From NCBI GenBank assembly GCA_036245525.1, contig BTPG01000008.1, positions 26,464,009 to 26,528,008 of the forward strand: DNA of 64,000 nucleotides. Direction: 5' to 3'. The notes under the pieces are model-generated. The model made no database searches. It saw only the letters and a list, made by a program, of their open reading frames with translations, and had not been told where the DNA came from. Shown in pieces: positions 11,801-22,418 of the stretch. Positions within the stretch are counted from its first letter, which is position 1. Each line of letters opens with the position of its first letter. The DNA is from Semisulcospira habei. Lineage: Eukaryota > Mollusca > Gastropoda > Semisulcospiridae. Position numbers and translations under genes: made by a program.

Positions 11801-14800
11801 TCGTTGCAAACACAACCTCACTACTGACTTACATAGATCGTTAACCCCTTCACTCCTGGGTGACACAGGAAGTGTTTCTGCAATCTTCATTAACCCTTTT
11901 AGTCGCAAGGTTCCATTTTCTCTCAAATTTTGGAGGTGTTGCCTAATGACTATGGACCAGTTGCAGGAGATGTATTGACCATGATAATTCAAGGGTAGTG
12001 CCAGATTAGCTTGGCACCTAAAGGCACCAAGCTAATCTGGCACTACCTTTGAATTATCATGGTCAATCAATCTCCTGCAGTAGGGACTCAGGGCTAAATG
12101 GGTTAACTGCAATGACAAAGAACCCCATCCATCCCAGGAAAGTGGATTCAAAGTGATGTCATCAAGAGGCACAGATTCTCATGAGCCCCTAAATGCAGGG
12201 GTTCATGAAGATCTATGTCTCTTGCAGCTGGATCAAGTTCACTTTTTCTCAGCAGTCAAGAGGTTAGTTCTAGAGCAACAAATATTTATATTAGTGCAAG
12301 GCTAGCATCTATCGGCAGTCATAAAAATAGCTTGAGTCGTAAGGTGCAAAGTTGCAGACAAGCAAACAGTTGTCATTTACATACAAAATATGCGTTGATT
12401 CACACTTCTAGACTGGAGGCAGAAATGCAGTTAGAAAGAGATCACTAGCACAACATGTGAAAGGTACAATTATATATAATGGCATCTATGAGGATAGGTA
12501 AAGGATGCACACAATGGAAACCTTACTATTGTGACCACAACCCACTAAGCAAAAGGTCCACAGACCAACGCTGCCAATAAATAACTGGCCTGCACAGCTA
12601 TATGTGGGCCAACAGCAGCTGATGTTGGCTTGAGAACCTTTTGCTTATTATTGGGCATTCATTCCATCCAGCAAACCTGAGGTTTTGAAATACACCCACA
12701 TTATCATTATGGTTGTGCAAAGAAAAAAAAGAAAACAGATAAACTTGAAGGAGTGTAGTTTATCACAAAGTTAGAAAACACAAGGGTTACCCCCCCCCCC
12801 CTCCCCCTGCCACACACACACACACACTTTGTGCATGCATCCACCAGTACTCATGTATACCTGTTATTTAGTAGCGGTGGCTGCATGCACAACGGAATAC
12901 AGAAGATCATGCCTTCTAATTCTAGCAACTGAGCAATAATACAGGCAGTTTTGAAACAGCAACAGAAGTTAGTGAACAGTCGAATATTGTGAGCTTGTGA
13001 TACCAAAGCAGGTTACTGGTGAGACTACAAAGCAATCCAGGTGGCACCACACTGTCCTCACCTATTTCTAATTCTCCATCATTCTGTATGTTGTCATTCT
13101 CTCCAATGTTCTGCTTGTTGTCTTCAACCTGGTTCTTCACTTCACCATTAGATTCGTCATGCTTTTGGTCTTCATAGTCATCATCATCATAATGATAGTC
13201 ATCATCCTGGTCATCTGCAAAGTCATCATCAGCCTCTGAGTCTGTGTCATCATCATCACCACCTTTTTCATTGTTGTTCTTGTTGATGGAGTCACTTTTT
13301 TCATTTTCATCTTGCTGTGTTAAAGATGGTTTGTAATTGTTGATGACCTCTTCTGGGCCATTGTTTTCTTCATAAGTCGTATCTGGTTTTCCTGCTGCTC
13401 CATCACTGGCTTCATTTCCATTGACTCCATATTCTCTGTCATTTCCCTTGAACCTTGCGTCAAATTCAGCAGCGTTGCCGACATCAGCATCCTTATAGTT
13501 ATCTTCTTCAGGATCTTCTCCCTTGTAGCCCTTATCTTCTTTGAAGCCCATACCATCTGTTCCGGCATCTTTTCCCATTTCATCAACCTTACTGTCATAA
13601 TTGTCATCCCCAACTTCATAATCTTCATCTGTCTCGTTTGTGTCATAGGTTGGTGCACCATCGCCTGGTGATTCAGGGTAGCTGTCAGAAGCAGATGGTG
13701 GGTTGCCAATGTCTGCGTTTTCTACGGTGTCTTCATGTGATGAATCTTTTCCTTGGTCACCTGGAATATTCTCATTATTCTCCTCCAAGTCAGAGGGTAG
13801 CTGGGGTTTCTTCAGGTTTTCAGATATGCTGTTCCAGGGCAGAAGTGATTGAGAATTTTGCAGAAGACCTGGGTTTATCTGTGACTGAACTGGAGCACTA
13901 TCACCTTTTTGACTGAACGGCAGCAGAGACTTCTGCGCATTTTCCATTCCAGTATTCTGAGGCTGCTCAGCTTGATCATTTTGCTGGAGGCCCAGGCTGT
14001 TTTGTGACTGAACCACTGGTGAATCAGCGTTATCTGCACTGGAGTCCCTGTCATAGCCAAGAGGAGACATCGCCTTTGCTGTTTCCAAGGGAAACAGACC
14101 AAAACGATCAGAAATATTCTGCCTCCACTGATCCATCTGTTCTGGCGCCAAGTTCAATGGGATCTCCTTCGCCAAGGCAACGAGTTGATCCCTGGCTTGA
14201 TTCAGGGCACCACTCACAGGTGCATCTGAAGGCAGTCTGATTTCTGGGTTTGAGGGCAAACCATCGTCCTGGTTGAGAAATTTCATTGTGGTAGTCTGTG
14301 GTGTTCCATCGGCCACATGCTTTTCATCATCTGTGGGACCTTCATGAAGTTCATCATTTTCTTCATCTGTATCTTCATCTACATCATTGGCATCATTACT
14401 GGGATCAATGTTACTGTTAGCTTCATCTTGATTATCAAAACCAGTATCTATTTCATTATCAGATTGAGGGATAGGCCATGCTGCATCCTCATCGCCCTGT
14501 GACTGTGCTTTTTCAGATGGTAATTGGGGTGAGGGGAATGTCTCAAGTATGCTGTCACCTCCAGTACCTTGAAATAGAATGTTGGTCAGTGGCAATGGCA
14601 TTCACTAACCCTTTTATGCATGCAGCAGAACTGTTAATACTAATAGTACTGGTACCTGAACACACAAGAGGGCTAATTTATGAACAACAAATAAACACTG
14701 TCCCATTCAGCCTCGACACACCACAAAAAGAGACAAAGTGGCCATGATAGTGCAATGGTGGTATCAGAATAGCTTGGTACCGCTTGGCGTTAAGCTACTG

Positions 14801-17566
14801 TGGCACCACCCTTGCACTATCATGGTCCACTCATTTCTTGAACTGGTATTATAGTCTTCATAGTAGAACTTCCAATTTTGGGAATTTCCACCCAAGGGCT
14901 TATTCAATGTGTTAAAGAGTTTACAAGGCAGGACATAAGATAGTTTCACTGTCTCCTGTAACTAAAACTAAAAGAAAACACTTAGTTAGATTAACAAACA
15001 AACAAGATGCTTAAAATAATACAGACACAGCAGACCAGCCCTTGAAATTAAAAAAAAACAACTTTGTTGAGCGATGTGTGCATATTTCTAATAATAACGC
15101 TGCATTAGTCGTTAACTATAAGAAAAAGGTTCTGTAAAGATCTTGACACTGCCAACTTTGTCAAACCCATTCTCAACCTGACGAACTTCCACTCTACGAA
15201 CTTTATGAAGTTTTTTCGCCCAAGCTTTTCTTTTTTGCTTTGCGGAGTTGGGTTCTGACTTGGAACATAATTTGCGCGACTTGTTCTAGGCATACTTCAG
15301 TGAAATGTTTACCTGATCAGCTGAAAGAGGAGAAAGGACAACAGGGGTCGTTGATTACTGCAAATTGCAATTTTTTTTTTGCGTACAGCATTTTTAGGAT
15401 GCCTTATGCCTTGTTTGTGAGGCATTTGTGTATACACATATTTTGAGATGTGCCCTTTTTGCATCTGAGGTCAGCAATAATTAATTATGTCAGCTACACA
15501 CTGTTCAGTTACAATGTTGACTCGGGCATGTTGTGGGTGGGCTGAAAAAGGGATGGAAGTGACCCATCACAAGAATATTTTACAGCCAGAGCTGCGAGTA
15601 ATGCTAATCTTTTTTTTAACAAGTGAGTTTCTCTATGGTGTGTTCACATAACCGTTTGTTGGAGTAAGTCACAACTAAATGTCACACATTTTTTTCATGT
15701 CATATAAAATGCATTTTCACCTACCCTGCGCTTACAAATGTGCAACACTAAACACAAGCGTGACCCCTGTGACAGTTTCACCTTTACAACTGGCTGACAT
15801 CAGAATCAGAAGATCTTCCATCCTGCTAACAACAGGATCAACTTATGACACCAACTAATATACAGACAACTTTGCACATGTGTGTATAACAAAATATAAA
15901 TTACTTTGTTTATAACAAACTTTTGATTAACAACATGAAAAATCAGGTCCCCTGGAAATTTCTTATCTGAAGTTTATTGTAATGTAAAGCAGGCTTTCCG
16001 TTAACAGAAAATTCTCCGTATTTGATGCACAAATTTTGACACTGGCAGAAAAAATGGAAGGCATCCCCATCACTGAGACAGGTAAATCATGAAAAAAATA
16101 CACGTCCAGTTACTTATTCCAGTCATGTTTCAAGTATCTGACAGACTGTACAGTGCCTGGAACAGATTTTTTGTCATGCTGTCCGTCTTGATGACAGACA
16201 ATATTAAACTCTAGCAGTAGCATAATGCCTGTTAAACTTTAAAGTATGTATACACATGTGTTCCTTTGTTGATTCTGACATGTTACAGAGTGTGAATGTG
16301 CCTGAGGTTATCCATGTCATGTGTCTATAATAAACAGGGTTCTCAGGACAAAGTGTGTAAATTGCAAACCTGGTTAACCCATTTAGCCCTGGGACCCTGC
16401 AGCAGGAGATGGATTGATCATGATAATTCAAGAGTAGTGCCAGATAAACTTGGCGCTTTCAAGCGCCAAGCTCATCTGGCACTACCCTTGAATTACCATG
16501 ATCAATCCACCTCCTACAACTGGCACAGTCATTAGACAATGCCTCCAAAAGTTTGTAAATGCAGCCATGGGGTTAACTAAGACAATAAGAGGGTTAAAAA
16601 CAGAACTGTCCAAATGTCAATTCACCAACATACAGTTCATGACTCAATGAGGCATCAGTCCTACCTACAGTATAAAGAATGGGCTGGACAAGAATTTTTG
16701 GGCAACAATTTTGTTTCACTAACCACGATTCTCTTAACTCATTCAGCCCGGCGCACGTATTTCCCAGATTTTTGAGGTGTCACCTAATGACTGTGCACCT
16801 GTTGCAGGAGATGGATTGACCATGATAATTTAAGGGCAGTGCCATATTAGCTTGGTGCCGACAGGCGCCAAGCTAATCTGGCACTACCCTTGAATTATCA
16901 TGGTCAACCCATCTCCTGCTGTAGTGCATCAGGGCTGAATGGGTTGTGTTATTTGCCATGTATTTGGTTAACATTATATATAATATATATTTCATTTTAA
17001 TTGCAACTTGAATGTATGAACTGATTTATTTTTCATACACTTTGTTTGTAAACAGCAACATATACTAAGATGATGATTACAAGAGCTGCATTCCTTCTCA
17101 GCTGAGCCAGTCTCCAGGCAGATATGCCATAATATCATTTTAATTATTAGAAAAAAGACATTATGTCATTTGGTGTTCACAGGAGAAAGGTAATATAGTT
17201 ATTCGCGCTTCCTGTACCGGCAAAATTAATAAGTGTCTGTCCCATGCCCTGCATAAGTGAAAGCAGGCAGAAATATTTAGGACCGGTATGAGCCGGTTCA
17301 AGTTCAACCTGCTGATCCACTACAGACGACGAACTTTGTAACTAGGCCAACTTCCAAGACTAACAAATCTGAAGTAACATCACACAATCAGTTACTGTTC
17401 GAGCGACAGAAAAAAAAAAAAAAATGAGTGTTTCTTCACCTGTTTCTGGTACAGCAGGAGGTTGCGGTTCTGGTTTCACATCTTCTGAACCAATTCCCGT
17501 CTGACTTCTGCTAATTCCAACTAACAGTAGCAGAAGAAGCAAGTTGAGAAGCAGCCCGTTCGCCAT
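5678..17566 (-). CDS. Uncharacterised acidic type I membrane protein (five joined coding exons; 3' end open)
   Basis: Five minus-strand exons (17566-17440, 14567-13062, 7604-7452, 6611-6516, 5856-5678) join at GT-AG sites into 687 uninterrupted codons. The first four introns are all phase 1 and the fifth break is phase 0. Residues 1 to about 22 form a classical signal peptide (MANGLLLNLLLLLLLVG...). A roughly 600-residue ectodomain rich in Asp, Glu, Asn, Ser and Gly follows. Residues about 661-682 form one hydrophobic helix, followed by a basic stop-transfer stretch (WKNPFK). The predicted protein therefore sits in a secretory-pathway or plasma membrane with a short cytoplasmic tail. I do not recognise the family; the acidic, low-complexity ectodomain recalls TGN38-like or matrix-associated proteins only in composition. 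Introns of 2.9 and 5.5 kb carry many family A-H hairpins. The final coding exon and 3' UTR are not resolved. Confidence 0.78.
6274..6366. mobile_element. Family E hairpin
   Basis: CATGAGCGAGCTTAGTCCTG ... CAGGACTAAGCTCGCTCATG is a perfect stem; inner ACTAAGCAAGGTGC / GCACCTTGCTCAGT. Lies in intron 4 of the membrane protein gene. Confidence 0.88.
6389..6491. mobile_element. Family H palindrome, diverged
   Basis: GGCCTGCGCACATCTGTGCG at the centre, GTTGGCTGAAAACCTTTTGC at the right. Immediately before exon 4 of the membrane protein gene. Confidence 0.72.
6516..6611 (-). CDS. Membrane protein gene, coding exon 4
   Basis: The exon has 96 bp (32 codons), acceptor TGTTGCAG|GAGAC and donor AAAAG|GTCAGA, phase 1 on both sides. 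It encodes a Thr/Ser-rich stalk segment (GDTDLKSTTAG...LPYGQRVNKTK). Such symmetrical small exons are often alternatively skipped; skipping here would keep the frame. Confidence 0.72.
6951..7178. mobile_element. Family B TTAA element with hairpin core
   Basis: TTAACCCTTATCATTCGGAA and CCAGTGTGTGAAATAAGTTT on the left, then core AGCTTGGTGCCTCTAGGTGC, then GCCATTGGTCTATATATCC and GATATGGGTTAA. Only the core folds; the outer arms are unrelated to each other. Confidence 0.88.
7266..7437. mobile_element. Family E hairpin with a preceding half copy
   Basis: A half copy (GTTGCATGAGTGTGCTTAAT, 7274-7325) is followed by a full hairpin with CACTAAGCAAGGTGCTCCGC / GCGGAGCACCTTGCTTAATA. It ends 15 bp from exon 3 (7452) of the membrane protein gene, close to its donor. 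Confidence 0.85.
7452..7604 (-). CDS. Membrane protein gene, coding exon 3
   Basis: The exon has 153 bp (51 codons), acceptor TTTTTCAG|CTGAC at 7605/7604 and donor GCAG|GTAATT at 7452/7451, phase 1 on both sides. It encodes an acidic, aromatic juxtamembrane segment with EDMPWMNKP and DDWYYNPGAG. That is more ordered-looking than exon 2 and may be the most conserved part of the ectodomain. Confidence 0.8.
8041..8080. repeat. AAAC-type simple repeat
   Basis: An AAAC/CAAA run. The surrounding 7616-8620 is AT-rich intron with no feature I can name. Confidence 0.8.
8628..8775. mobile_element. Nested foldback: long outer arms around a family H core
   Basis: CTGAACTTACTTATGAAGAA and TTCTTCATAAGTAAGTTCAG are exact complements 148 bp apart. 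Inside lies a second stem (AATCCTCTGGCC-type arms) and the H motif GGCCCGCGCACAGCCGTGCC. Confidence 0.88.
9361..9573. mobile_element. Family A palindromic element
   Basis: The outer left arm has CCAAGGTCTCATTTCTCAAA and GGAGATATTGCC, the core GTGCCAGATGAGCTTGGCGCC-type arms, and the right end GGGCTAAATGGGTTAA. It is the standard ~210-bp form. Confidence 0.87.
9774..9970. mobile_element. Family A element, opposite orientation
   Basis: TTAA at 9774 and 9967. Here CTACAGCAGGAGATG comes first and GAGAAATGGGACC last, so it is inverted relative to 9361-9573. The right core arm has lost part of its stem (CGCCAGCACTACTC). Confidence 0.86.
10117..10211. mobile_element. Family G TTAA palindrome
   Basis: TTAACCCTCTGCATGTCGGT to CTGACACACAAAGGGTTAA; TTAA at both ends, central part shortened. 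Confidence 0.85.
10345..10560. mobile_element. Family C element
   Basis: Outer left ATTACATCCTGAGGCTTATT and CTACATTACAGATTAGGAG; core AGCTTGGCACCTCGGGTGCC; right AATTTATTTCAAGCAATGGG. Ends are worn. Confidence 0.8.
10962..11075. mobile_element. TTAA-bounded foldback, single copy seen
   Basis: TTAACTCAT opens and ATGAGTTAA closes. The stem GCAAAAGTGTCATACAGCAT / ATGCTATGACACTTTTGC lies inside. Same design as families A-G but a different sequence. Confidence 0.8.
11295..11437. mobile_element. Family B element without the hairpin core (empty form)
   Basis: TTAACCCATATCATACTGAG to GATAAGGGTTAA, inverted. At the place of the core it reads GCTTTGGTCAAACTTATTGC, with no hairpin: about 85 bp are absent relative to 6951-7178, and only one copy of the ACTAAA-like flank remains. 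Confidence 0.87.
11629..11744. mobile_element. Nested foldback: unique outer arms around a D-type hairpin
   Basis: ATAAGCACAGACAACACTCC pairs with GGAGTGTTGTTGTCTGTGCTTAT. Inside is a D hairpin (GCAGATCCTCATGACCCC / GAGGATCTAAGCCTCTTG). Confidence 0.85.
11890..12106. mobile_element. Family A palindromic TTAA element, full length
   Basis: TTAA at 11890 and 12103; left arm CGCAAGGTTCCATTTTCTC, core GGGTAGTGCCAGATTAGCTT / AAGCTAATCTGGCACTACC, right end GGGCTAAATGGG. A good reference copy, in intron 2 of the minus-strand membrane protein gene. Confidence 0.9.
12155..12232. repeat. Family D hairpin
   Basis: CAAGAGGCACAGATTCTCAT / ATGAAGATCTATGTCTCTTG arms, with GAGCCCCTAAATGCAGGGGT between. Confidence 0.8.
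12543..12656. mobile_element. Family H palindrome
   Basis: CACTAAGCAAAAGGTCCACA at the left, GGCTTGAGAACCTTTTGCTT at the right, GGCCTGCACAGCTATATGTG inside. Confidence 0.8.
12822..12900. mobile_element. Family F palindrome beside a C/CA run
   Basis: TTTGTGCATGCATCCACCAG and AGCGGTGGCTGCATGCACAA pair. A C-run and CA repeat (12789-12827) precede it. Confidence 0.8.
13062..14567 (-). CDS. Membrane protein gene, coding exon 2 (large acidic ectodomain exon)
   Basis: This 1,506-bp exon (502 codons) has an acceptor at TTTCAAG|GTACTGG (14568/14567), unusual in using AAG, and a donor at AAATAG|GTGAGG (13062/13061). Both boundaries are phase 1, so the exon is symmetrical. The encoded segment is strongly acidic and low in hydrophobics, with DDDD-type runs near its end (for example DDDYHYDDDDYED) and repeated Gln-Ser/Leu-Pro stretches in the first half. 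It looks intrinsically disordered. No known domain was recognised. Confidence 0.8.
14607..14673. mobile_element. Family F palindrome, diverged
   Basis: CTAACCCTTTTATGCATGCA to CACACAAGAGGGCTAAT, centre mutated. It lies 40 bp upstream of exon 2 of the membrane protein gene, beside its acceptor. Confidence 0.75.
14690..14905. mobile_element. Diverged family A-like element
   Basis: ATGATAGTGCAATGGTGGTA ... CCACCCTTGCACTATCAT forms the stem, with CAGAATAGCTTGGTACC inside. The outer arm has lost the clean TTAA ends. It lies just before exon 2 of the membrane protein gene, in intron 1. Confidence 0.7.
16374..16576. mobile_element. Family A palindromic TTAA element
   Basis: TTAA at both ends (16374, 16573), the AGCAGGAGATGGATTGATC arm first and the CCATGGGGTTAA end last. 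The core stem includes GCCAAGCTCATCTGGCAC. Confidence 0.88.
16734..16946. mobile_element. Family A element, CATTCAGCCC subtype
   Basis: TTAACTCATTCAGCCC starts it; GGGCTGAATGGGTT ends it with the last two A's mutated. The core GTGCCATATTAGCTTGGTGCC pairs with GGCGCCAAGCTAATCTGGCA. Confidence 0.87.
17440..17566 (-). CDS. Membrane protein gene, coding exon 1 (signal peptide)
   Basis: The start codon at 17566-17564 has G at -3 and G at +4, a good eukaryotic context, and is followed directly by a hydrophobic leucine-rich signal peptide, which decides the start. The exon encodes 42 residues plus one base, ending in Pro-rich sequence (PQPPAVPET). The donor is ACAG|GTGAAG at 17440/17439, phase 1. 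Confidence 0.8.
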
Positions 17567-18815
17567 TGCTCGACAACAAACGGCGATTATTAGCAGATCG
17601 CCTTCACCTGTTCTTAGATTTTGATCTCTCTAACTCCTTCTGATCGTATCCTTTTCAGTATTTGTGACGCGGTCACTCTAAGTAGTCATGCCCACACTTC
17701 ATGACTTTTGGTACCCGATAATCGGGCGGTGTTGACACACCTCGGAAGCCCAAACGTAAGCAAACTACAAGAGTTGCTTCTCTTCTATTGTTAACGCTAT
17801 TAGCGGCCTGTCGCTTAGAACCATTGACAACAATAATGGCGGGAGATCCAATAGGTAAAAAAGTACGCATTTTTTAGTATGTCCACAAGTTTGTCATTGT
17901 GCCAATAATTTGTTATGGACGGGCTGTACCCGTATAGTAGCTATATGATTGGAAGATGGCACGTACACCAGTTGTTTTGTTTTTCTCAAGAGTTGCTGAC
18001 TGCGACCAAGCAACTGTTTACAACTTAACTGGCTGTGCGAGTGTTGTGTTAGTGTATGTACAGAGCTAGCATGTCTGTGTGCAGCCCATTATCATGTTTA
18101 TTAAAAAAACAAAACTGCTAACTTTAATTATGAATTTGTATTCTGATGAAGTGCACTTTGTCAAACACATACACTGTCACATGTGCATGCAGACACTGAC
18201 TGAGACAGCAAGACACACAAAAATGACACATGAATGCACTCGTAGATAAATCATACCGGCACAACTTTATTCTCTGAATTCCACTGTACAACAAACATAC
18301 ATATTTTCAGAGACAACTAGTGTCAACATCCAATGCAAAGGCTATACCTACTTTAACCATTACTCCCTCATGCACACACACACACACACGCACACATACA
18401 CACACACACACGGCACTAATTAGCACTCATTTATTGTAAAATAAGATATTAAGATGAACTTTATTGCCATATGCATAAACATTAGGAATTTTTTTGTGGC
18501 ATAACTGATGAGCGTCCATGTTGAGATCAACACATAAAACATACATCACAATCAAGCAGACTCTAAAATACCAAACGACACACAATCATTCTACTAAATA
18601 TGCACACACATCTAAATTAAGTAAGTAAAATAAGATAAATTTATCACACAATAAGCATATTGTGACAACAAAAACTGCCAAGTGAGCTGCAACAAAAACA
18701 GAATAACTAAATTCATATGTATTTATAAAACTATATCCTGTCTAAGAAATGGTTAAGAGAACATATAAGAACAATAAACAACTAAGATGAGCTTTAGGTA
18801 ATTCTAAAGGAGACT
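17567..18815. other. 5' flank of the membrane protein gene
   Basis: This stretch lies upstream of the signal-peptide exon on the minus strand and should hold its 5' UTR and promoter. No TATA box or clear initiator was recognised. A CA-rich run lies at 18370-18415. Confidence 0.5.
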
Positions 18816-18819
18816 TTTA

Positions 18820-21022
18820 GTCAATCTGCTGAGTTAAATCATATCACATCCATTATTACATATTGCCGAGGGAAAAAAGAGGGAAAGATAAAACAAGAGC
18901 ACAGGGACGGCATTGTAGGGATAAGTTTAAGAGTGCTGTGGTGTTTCACTTTTCGCCACATTAGACTGGGCCTGAACAGCCAAGGGATAAAAGCTCTTCT
19001 GAAAACGAGTGGTTTTGGCATTAATTGGATATAAAACGTGAGCCAGATCGTAAGGGCTCGAACAGGCTATTGCAGGATGGTGCTTGTCATGGATGATGGA
19101 GCTCGCTCTCTTGATGGTGCGTGCGTGGTACAGAGATTCCAGCTAGACGAGATCAGTTCCAACAATATATTAGATACTGTTTTGAACACCCTATTTAATT
19201 TCTTGCGGGCTTTGTCAGTTGCGCTGCCATACCACACTGTCATTGAGAAGGTAAGAACGCTCTCAATAGTAAAGCTGCACCATGATCTGCTTACTGATGC
19301 CAAAAGACTTCAACCGCCGAAGAAAAAACAGTTGCTGCTGGGCTCTCTTTATTAGCTGTTCAATATTCTTCTCCCACATCAGATCGTGTGAAATGAGAGT
19401 ACTCAGGAACTTGAACATTTCAACAATTTCAATATCTTTACCTTGGATGGTTAAGGGACGTTGGTCAGTTTTCTTTTTCCTCAAATCGATTATCATTTCC
19501 TTGGTCTTACCAACATGCAAATTCAAGTTATTGTCAGAACACCAGCCTACTAGCATTTCTACCTCATCCCGATATGCACTCTCGTCATTGTTATGTACAA
19601 AACCCTTGACTGTCGTATCGTCAGCTAATTTCACTATGTGTGTGCTATCATGATGGGACACACAGTCGTGTGTAAAAAGAGAATACAACAATGGGGATAA
19701 AACACATCCTTGGGGAGCTCCCGTACTCAAGGTCAAAGACTGAGATAAATGTCTACATTGACCAGGAGTAGGGAACTGACACAGCTGATCACAGGTCTGA
19801 CCACACGAACCGATCTTGACAATCTGAGGTCTGTTTAACAGGAAATCTAGAACCCAGTTACAGATAGACTGTGCGAAGCCAAGGTGCAGCAGCTTTTCAT
19901 GCAGTTTGGGCGGTATGATAGTGTTGAATGTGTTGCTGTAATCAACAAAAAACAGCCTAACATACGCATTTGGCTTCTCCAGGTGCTGCAGAATATAGTG
20001 CAGCCCTAGCAACAGCGTCTTCTATTGATCAGTTCGCGCGGTAAGCGAACTGATAAGGATCGAGGGAGGGGGGCATGACAGACTTGATGTGCTGCAGGAG
20101 CAGCTGCTCGAACGTTTTCATTATGACGGAGGTCAATGCCACAGACCTGTAGTCGTTAAGGGTACTGATGGTTGCCTTCTTTGGTACAGGGATAATAACT
20201 GACTTTTTGAGACAGTGTGGGACCTTGCATACCCATAATGACCAGTTAAATATGACTGTGAGAACACTCGAGAGCTGGTCGGCACAGTAACGCAATAGGC
20301 CCGGAGAAATTTCATCAAGGCCTGCTGCCTTACATTCAAACGTCTGAGGGCCGCCTCACATCTGTTTCACACACCGCAAGAAAATCCTCATCGGTACTAA
20401 GTAGGGGTGGCACAGTAACGAGGTTGTCAAAACGACCATAAAACACGTTCAGTTTGTTTGCCACTGTGGGGTTGTGAGTGTCTGCGCGTTTTGGTGCTTG
20501 TTTGTAGTTTGTGATTTTCTGTATGCCTTGCCACATGTCTCTAGAATTGGTCATAATCAGGTTGCTTTCCAGTTTCTATTGATATTGTCTTTTTGATGTC
20601 TTAATACACTTCTGTACCTCATATTTAGCTTTTTTATATTGTTCTTTGTCATTAGAGGCGAAGGCTTCCCTTTTTGCATTAAGTTTGTCCCTAATAGTTT
20701 TACTGAACCAAGGTTTGTCATTAGGATATTTTTTGACAGTCTCGGTAGGTATGCAGATGTCCTCACAAAATTTAATATAGTCTGTAACCACGTCCGTGTA
20801 CTCGTTGATACTGGTGGAGTCTTTGAAAACGTCCCAGTTGGTGGACTCGAAACAGCCGCGCAGTGTCTCCACCGCAGCGGCCGACCACTGTCGTACAATG
20901 CGTCTAGCTGGTTTCTCCCTCTTTAGCTGTTGCTTGTACACAGGTATTAAAAATATCGAGTGGTCAGAGTTTCCTAGAGATGCATGTGAAATAGAGCGGT
21001 ATGCATCCTTTATAAGGTCATT
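18820..21022 (-). pseudogene. 5'-truncated LINE (endonuclease end, reverse transcriptase, C-terminus), frameshifted
   Basis: Minus-strand frames read in order: the last endonuclease motif LGNSDHSIFLIPVYKQQL (about 21000); a linker with PWFSKTIRDKLNAKREAF; the reverse-transcriptase start ([20 protein letters not shown], 20295-20029); fingers and palm (FFVDYSNTFNTIIPPKLHEK, STGAPQGCVLSPLLYSLFTH, LADDTTV, 20012-19263); and a C-terminal tail. Catalytic ADD survives, but at least three frame breaks (near 20565, 20337 and 20020) kill it. The motifs fit the jockey/CR1-like group of non-LTR elements. Confidence 0.88.
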
Positions 21023-21680
21023 GTTTAGTTTAAATTACTGTATAAATCATTTTTTTCTGCTTTCTTGGCAAAACATGGAATGATACAGGAATAAATGCAG
21101 TACCAAACATGTATAATAATCATAATAATAATAACTTCATGATGGTATAAGACATGATGCAGATAGTTCTCATTTTTAGGCTGCAGCTGTAGTGTATAGT
21201 ACTTTACAATTCAAAATTAAATTAAATGACAATAAACATTAAATTTATCAATGCTAAATTTAGGGTTACTAATATTGTATGCCATTTATGATTATTTTTA
21301 GATGAGTTAACATTTTTGTCTGTTAATGAGTTATCACACAAATTTAAAGCTCCTTTTATGTTTTTATCTGGGGGAAAAAAAACACCCATAAATTGTATTG
21401 TGACCCCTTACACTTTGCCATGAAGCCCTGATAAAATATGGATTGACTGAAATTTCAAGGGCCCCTGCAGGCACCAAGCTGTTCTGGCACTCTCTTTATA
21501 ATATCACTGTCAGTTTGTTTCCTGAACAAAAATAGAGTGTTTAGAGCTTCCAGAACTACTTAAAAATTAGACATTTCAAATTTTGACCTTTGCACTCAAT
21601 TTATGGTTAATTTGACAGCAAACTTCATGAGATGAATTGTCATGTTTAAGTGCAGTGTCCTGTATTATCAGCGCATATTT

Positions 21681-21774
21681 CAACCCGTTGGCTCTTGGTG
21701 GCACTTTTTGCCACCATGATCTCTGCAGGAGTCATTGCGACAGAAAACGCTGCCAACTGCCAAAGGCTTAATAC
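21681..21774. mobile_element. Family G palindrome, worn
   Basis: CAACCCGTTGGCTCTTGGTG and GCTGCCAACTGCCAAAGGCT pair around ATGATCTCTGCAGGAGTCAT. Confidence 0.8.
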
Positions 21775-21877
21775 ATTACTGACATTACCAGCAAACAGCA
21801 GCATTGTGGTGGGTAAACAAACAGAATGTGTCTGTAAACTTCTGACAAAAAGAAACTGTCTGATGTCTTAGAATCCA

Positions 21878-21993
21878 GGACCAGTTGCATGCGAGCTTAG
21901 TCCCGCGCCAGCCACTAAGCAAGGTGCTCCGCTGTAGCGGAGCACCTTGCTTAGTGGCTGGCACAGGACTAAGCTTACTTATGCAGCTGGTCC
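21878..21993. mobile_element. Family E hairpin
   Basis: GGACCAGTTGCATGCGAGCT / AAGCTTACTTATGCAGCTGG outer stem and GCAAGGTGCTCCGCTGTAGC inner loop, nearly perfect. Confidence 0.87.
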
Positions 21994-22354
21994 CAGGTGT
22001 GCAGTCAGTACAGAGCTGTATCATCGGTGTAACTAGACAACCTTGTATCTGACAACATAAGTGTGTGTCGGAGGCACAGACAGTGTAGGAGGGTTTCCAT
22101 TTACACTGACGATATCCGGTATTAGTGGTAACACTTTCAGTAGCACCTTTCTGTCAACATTCTTGTGCACTGTGGTGTGTATACACCTGTGATTGTATTC
22201 TGGTGTTTGTATCCTACTTTTTAAGTTCCTAATTTTCTAATTCTAAAATGAAATTCTTCAAATTTGTCGAGAAAATGTTGACCCAGAAAGGTTTTATGTC
22301 GGTGTCACATTTTTCTGTGTTGTTACAAGTTACATAATAAAGGAATGTGTGTGC

Positions 22355-22418
22355 CGGGGATGGGGGAGGGGACGGAGGGGGGATTGAGGGTGGGGTAGGG
22401 GTGGGGGGGGGGGGGGTT
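22355..22418. repeat. G-rich tract
   Basis: Many GGGG runs, including one of about twelve G, on the plus strand; a possible G-quadruplex. Intergenic. Confidence 0.8.

Noticed and set aside
15105..15293. Minus-strand basic open frame (MPRTSRANYVPSQNP...) and an overlapping frame ending KIFTEPFSYS
   Set aside because: The two frames compete, no splice-consistent context or family was recognised, and it sits in an intron of the membrane protein gene. It could be a fragment of a pseudogene, but support is too thin.
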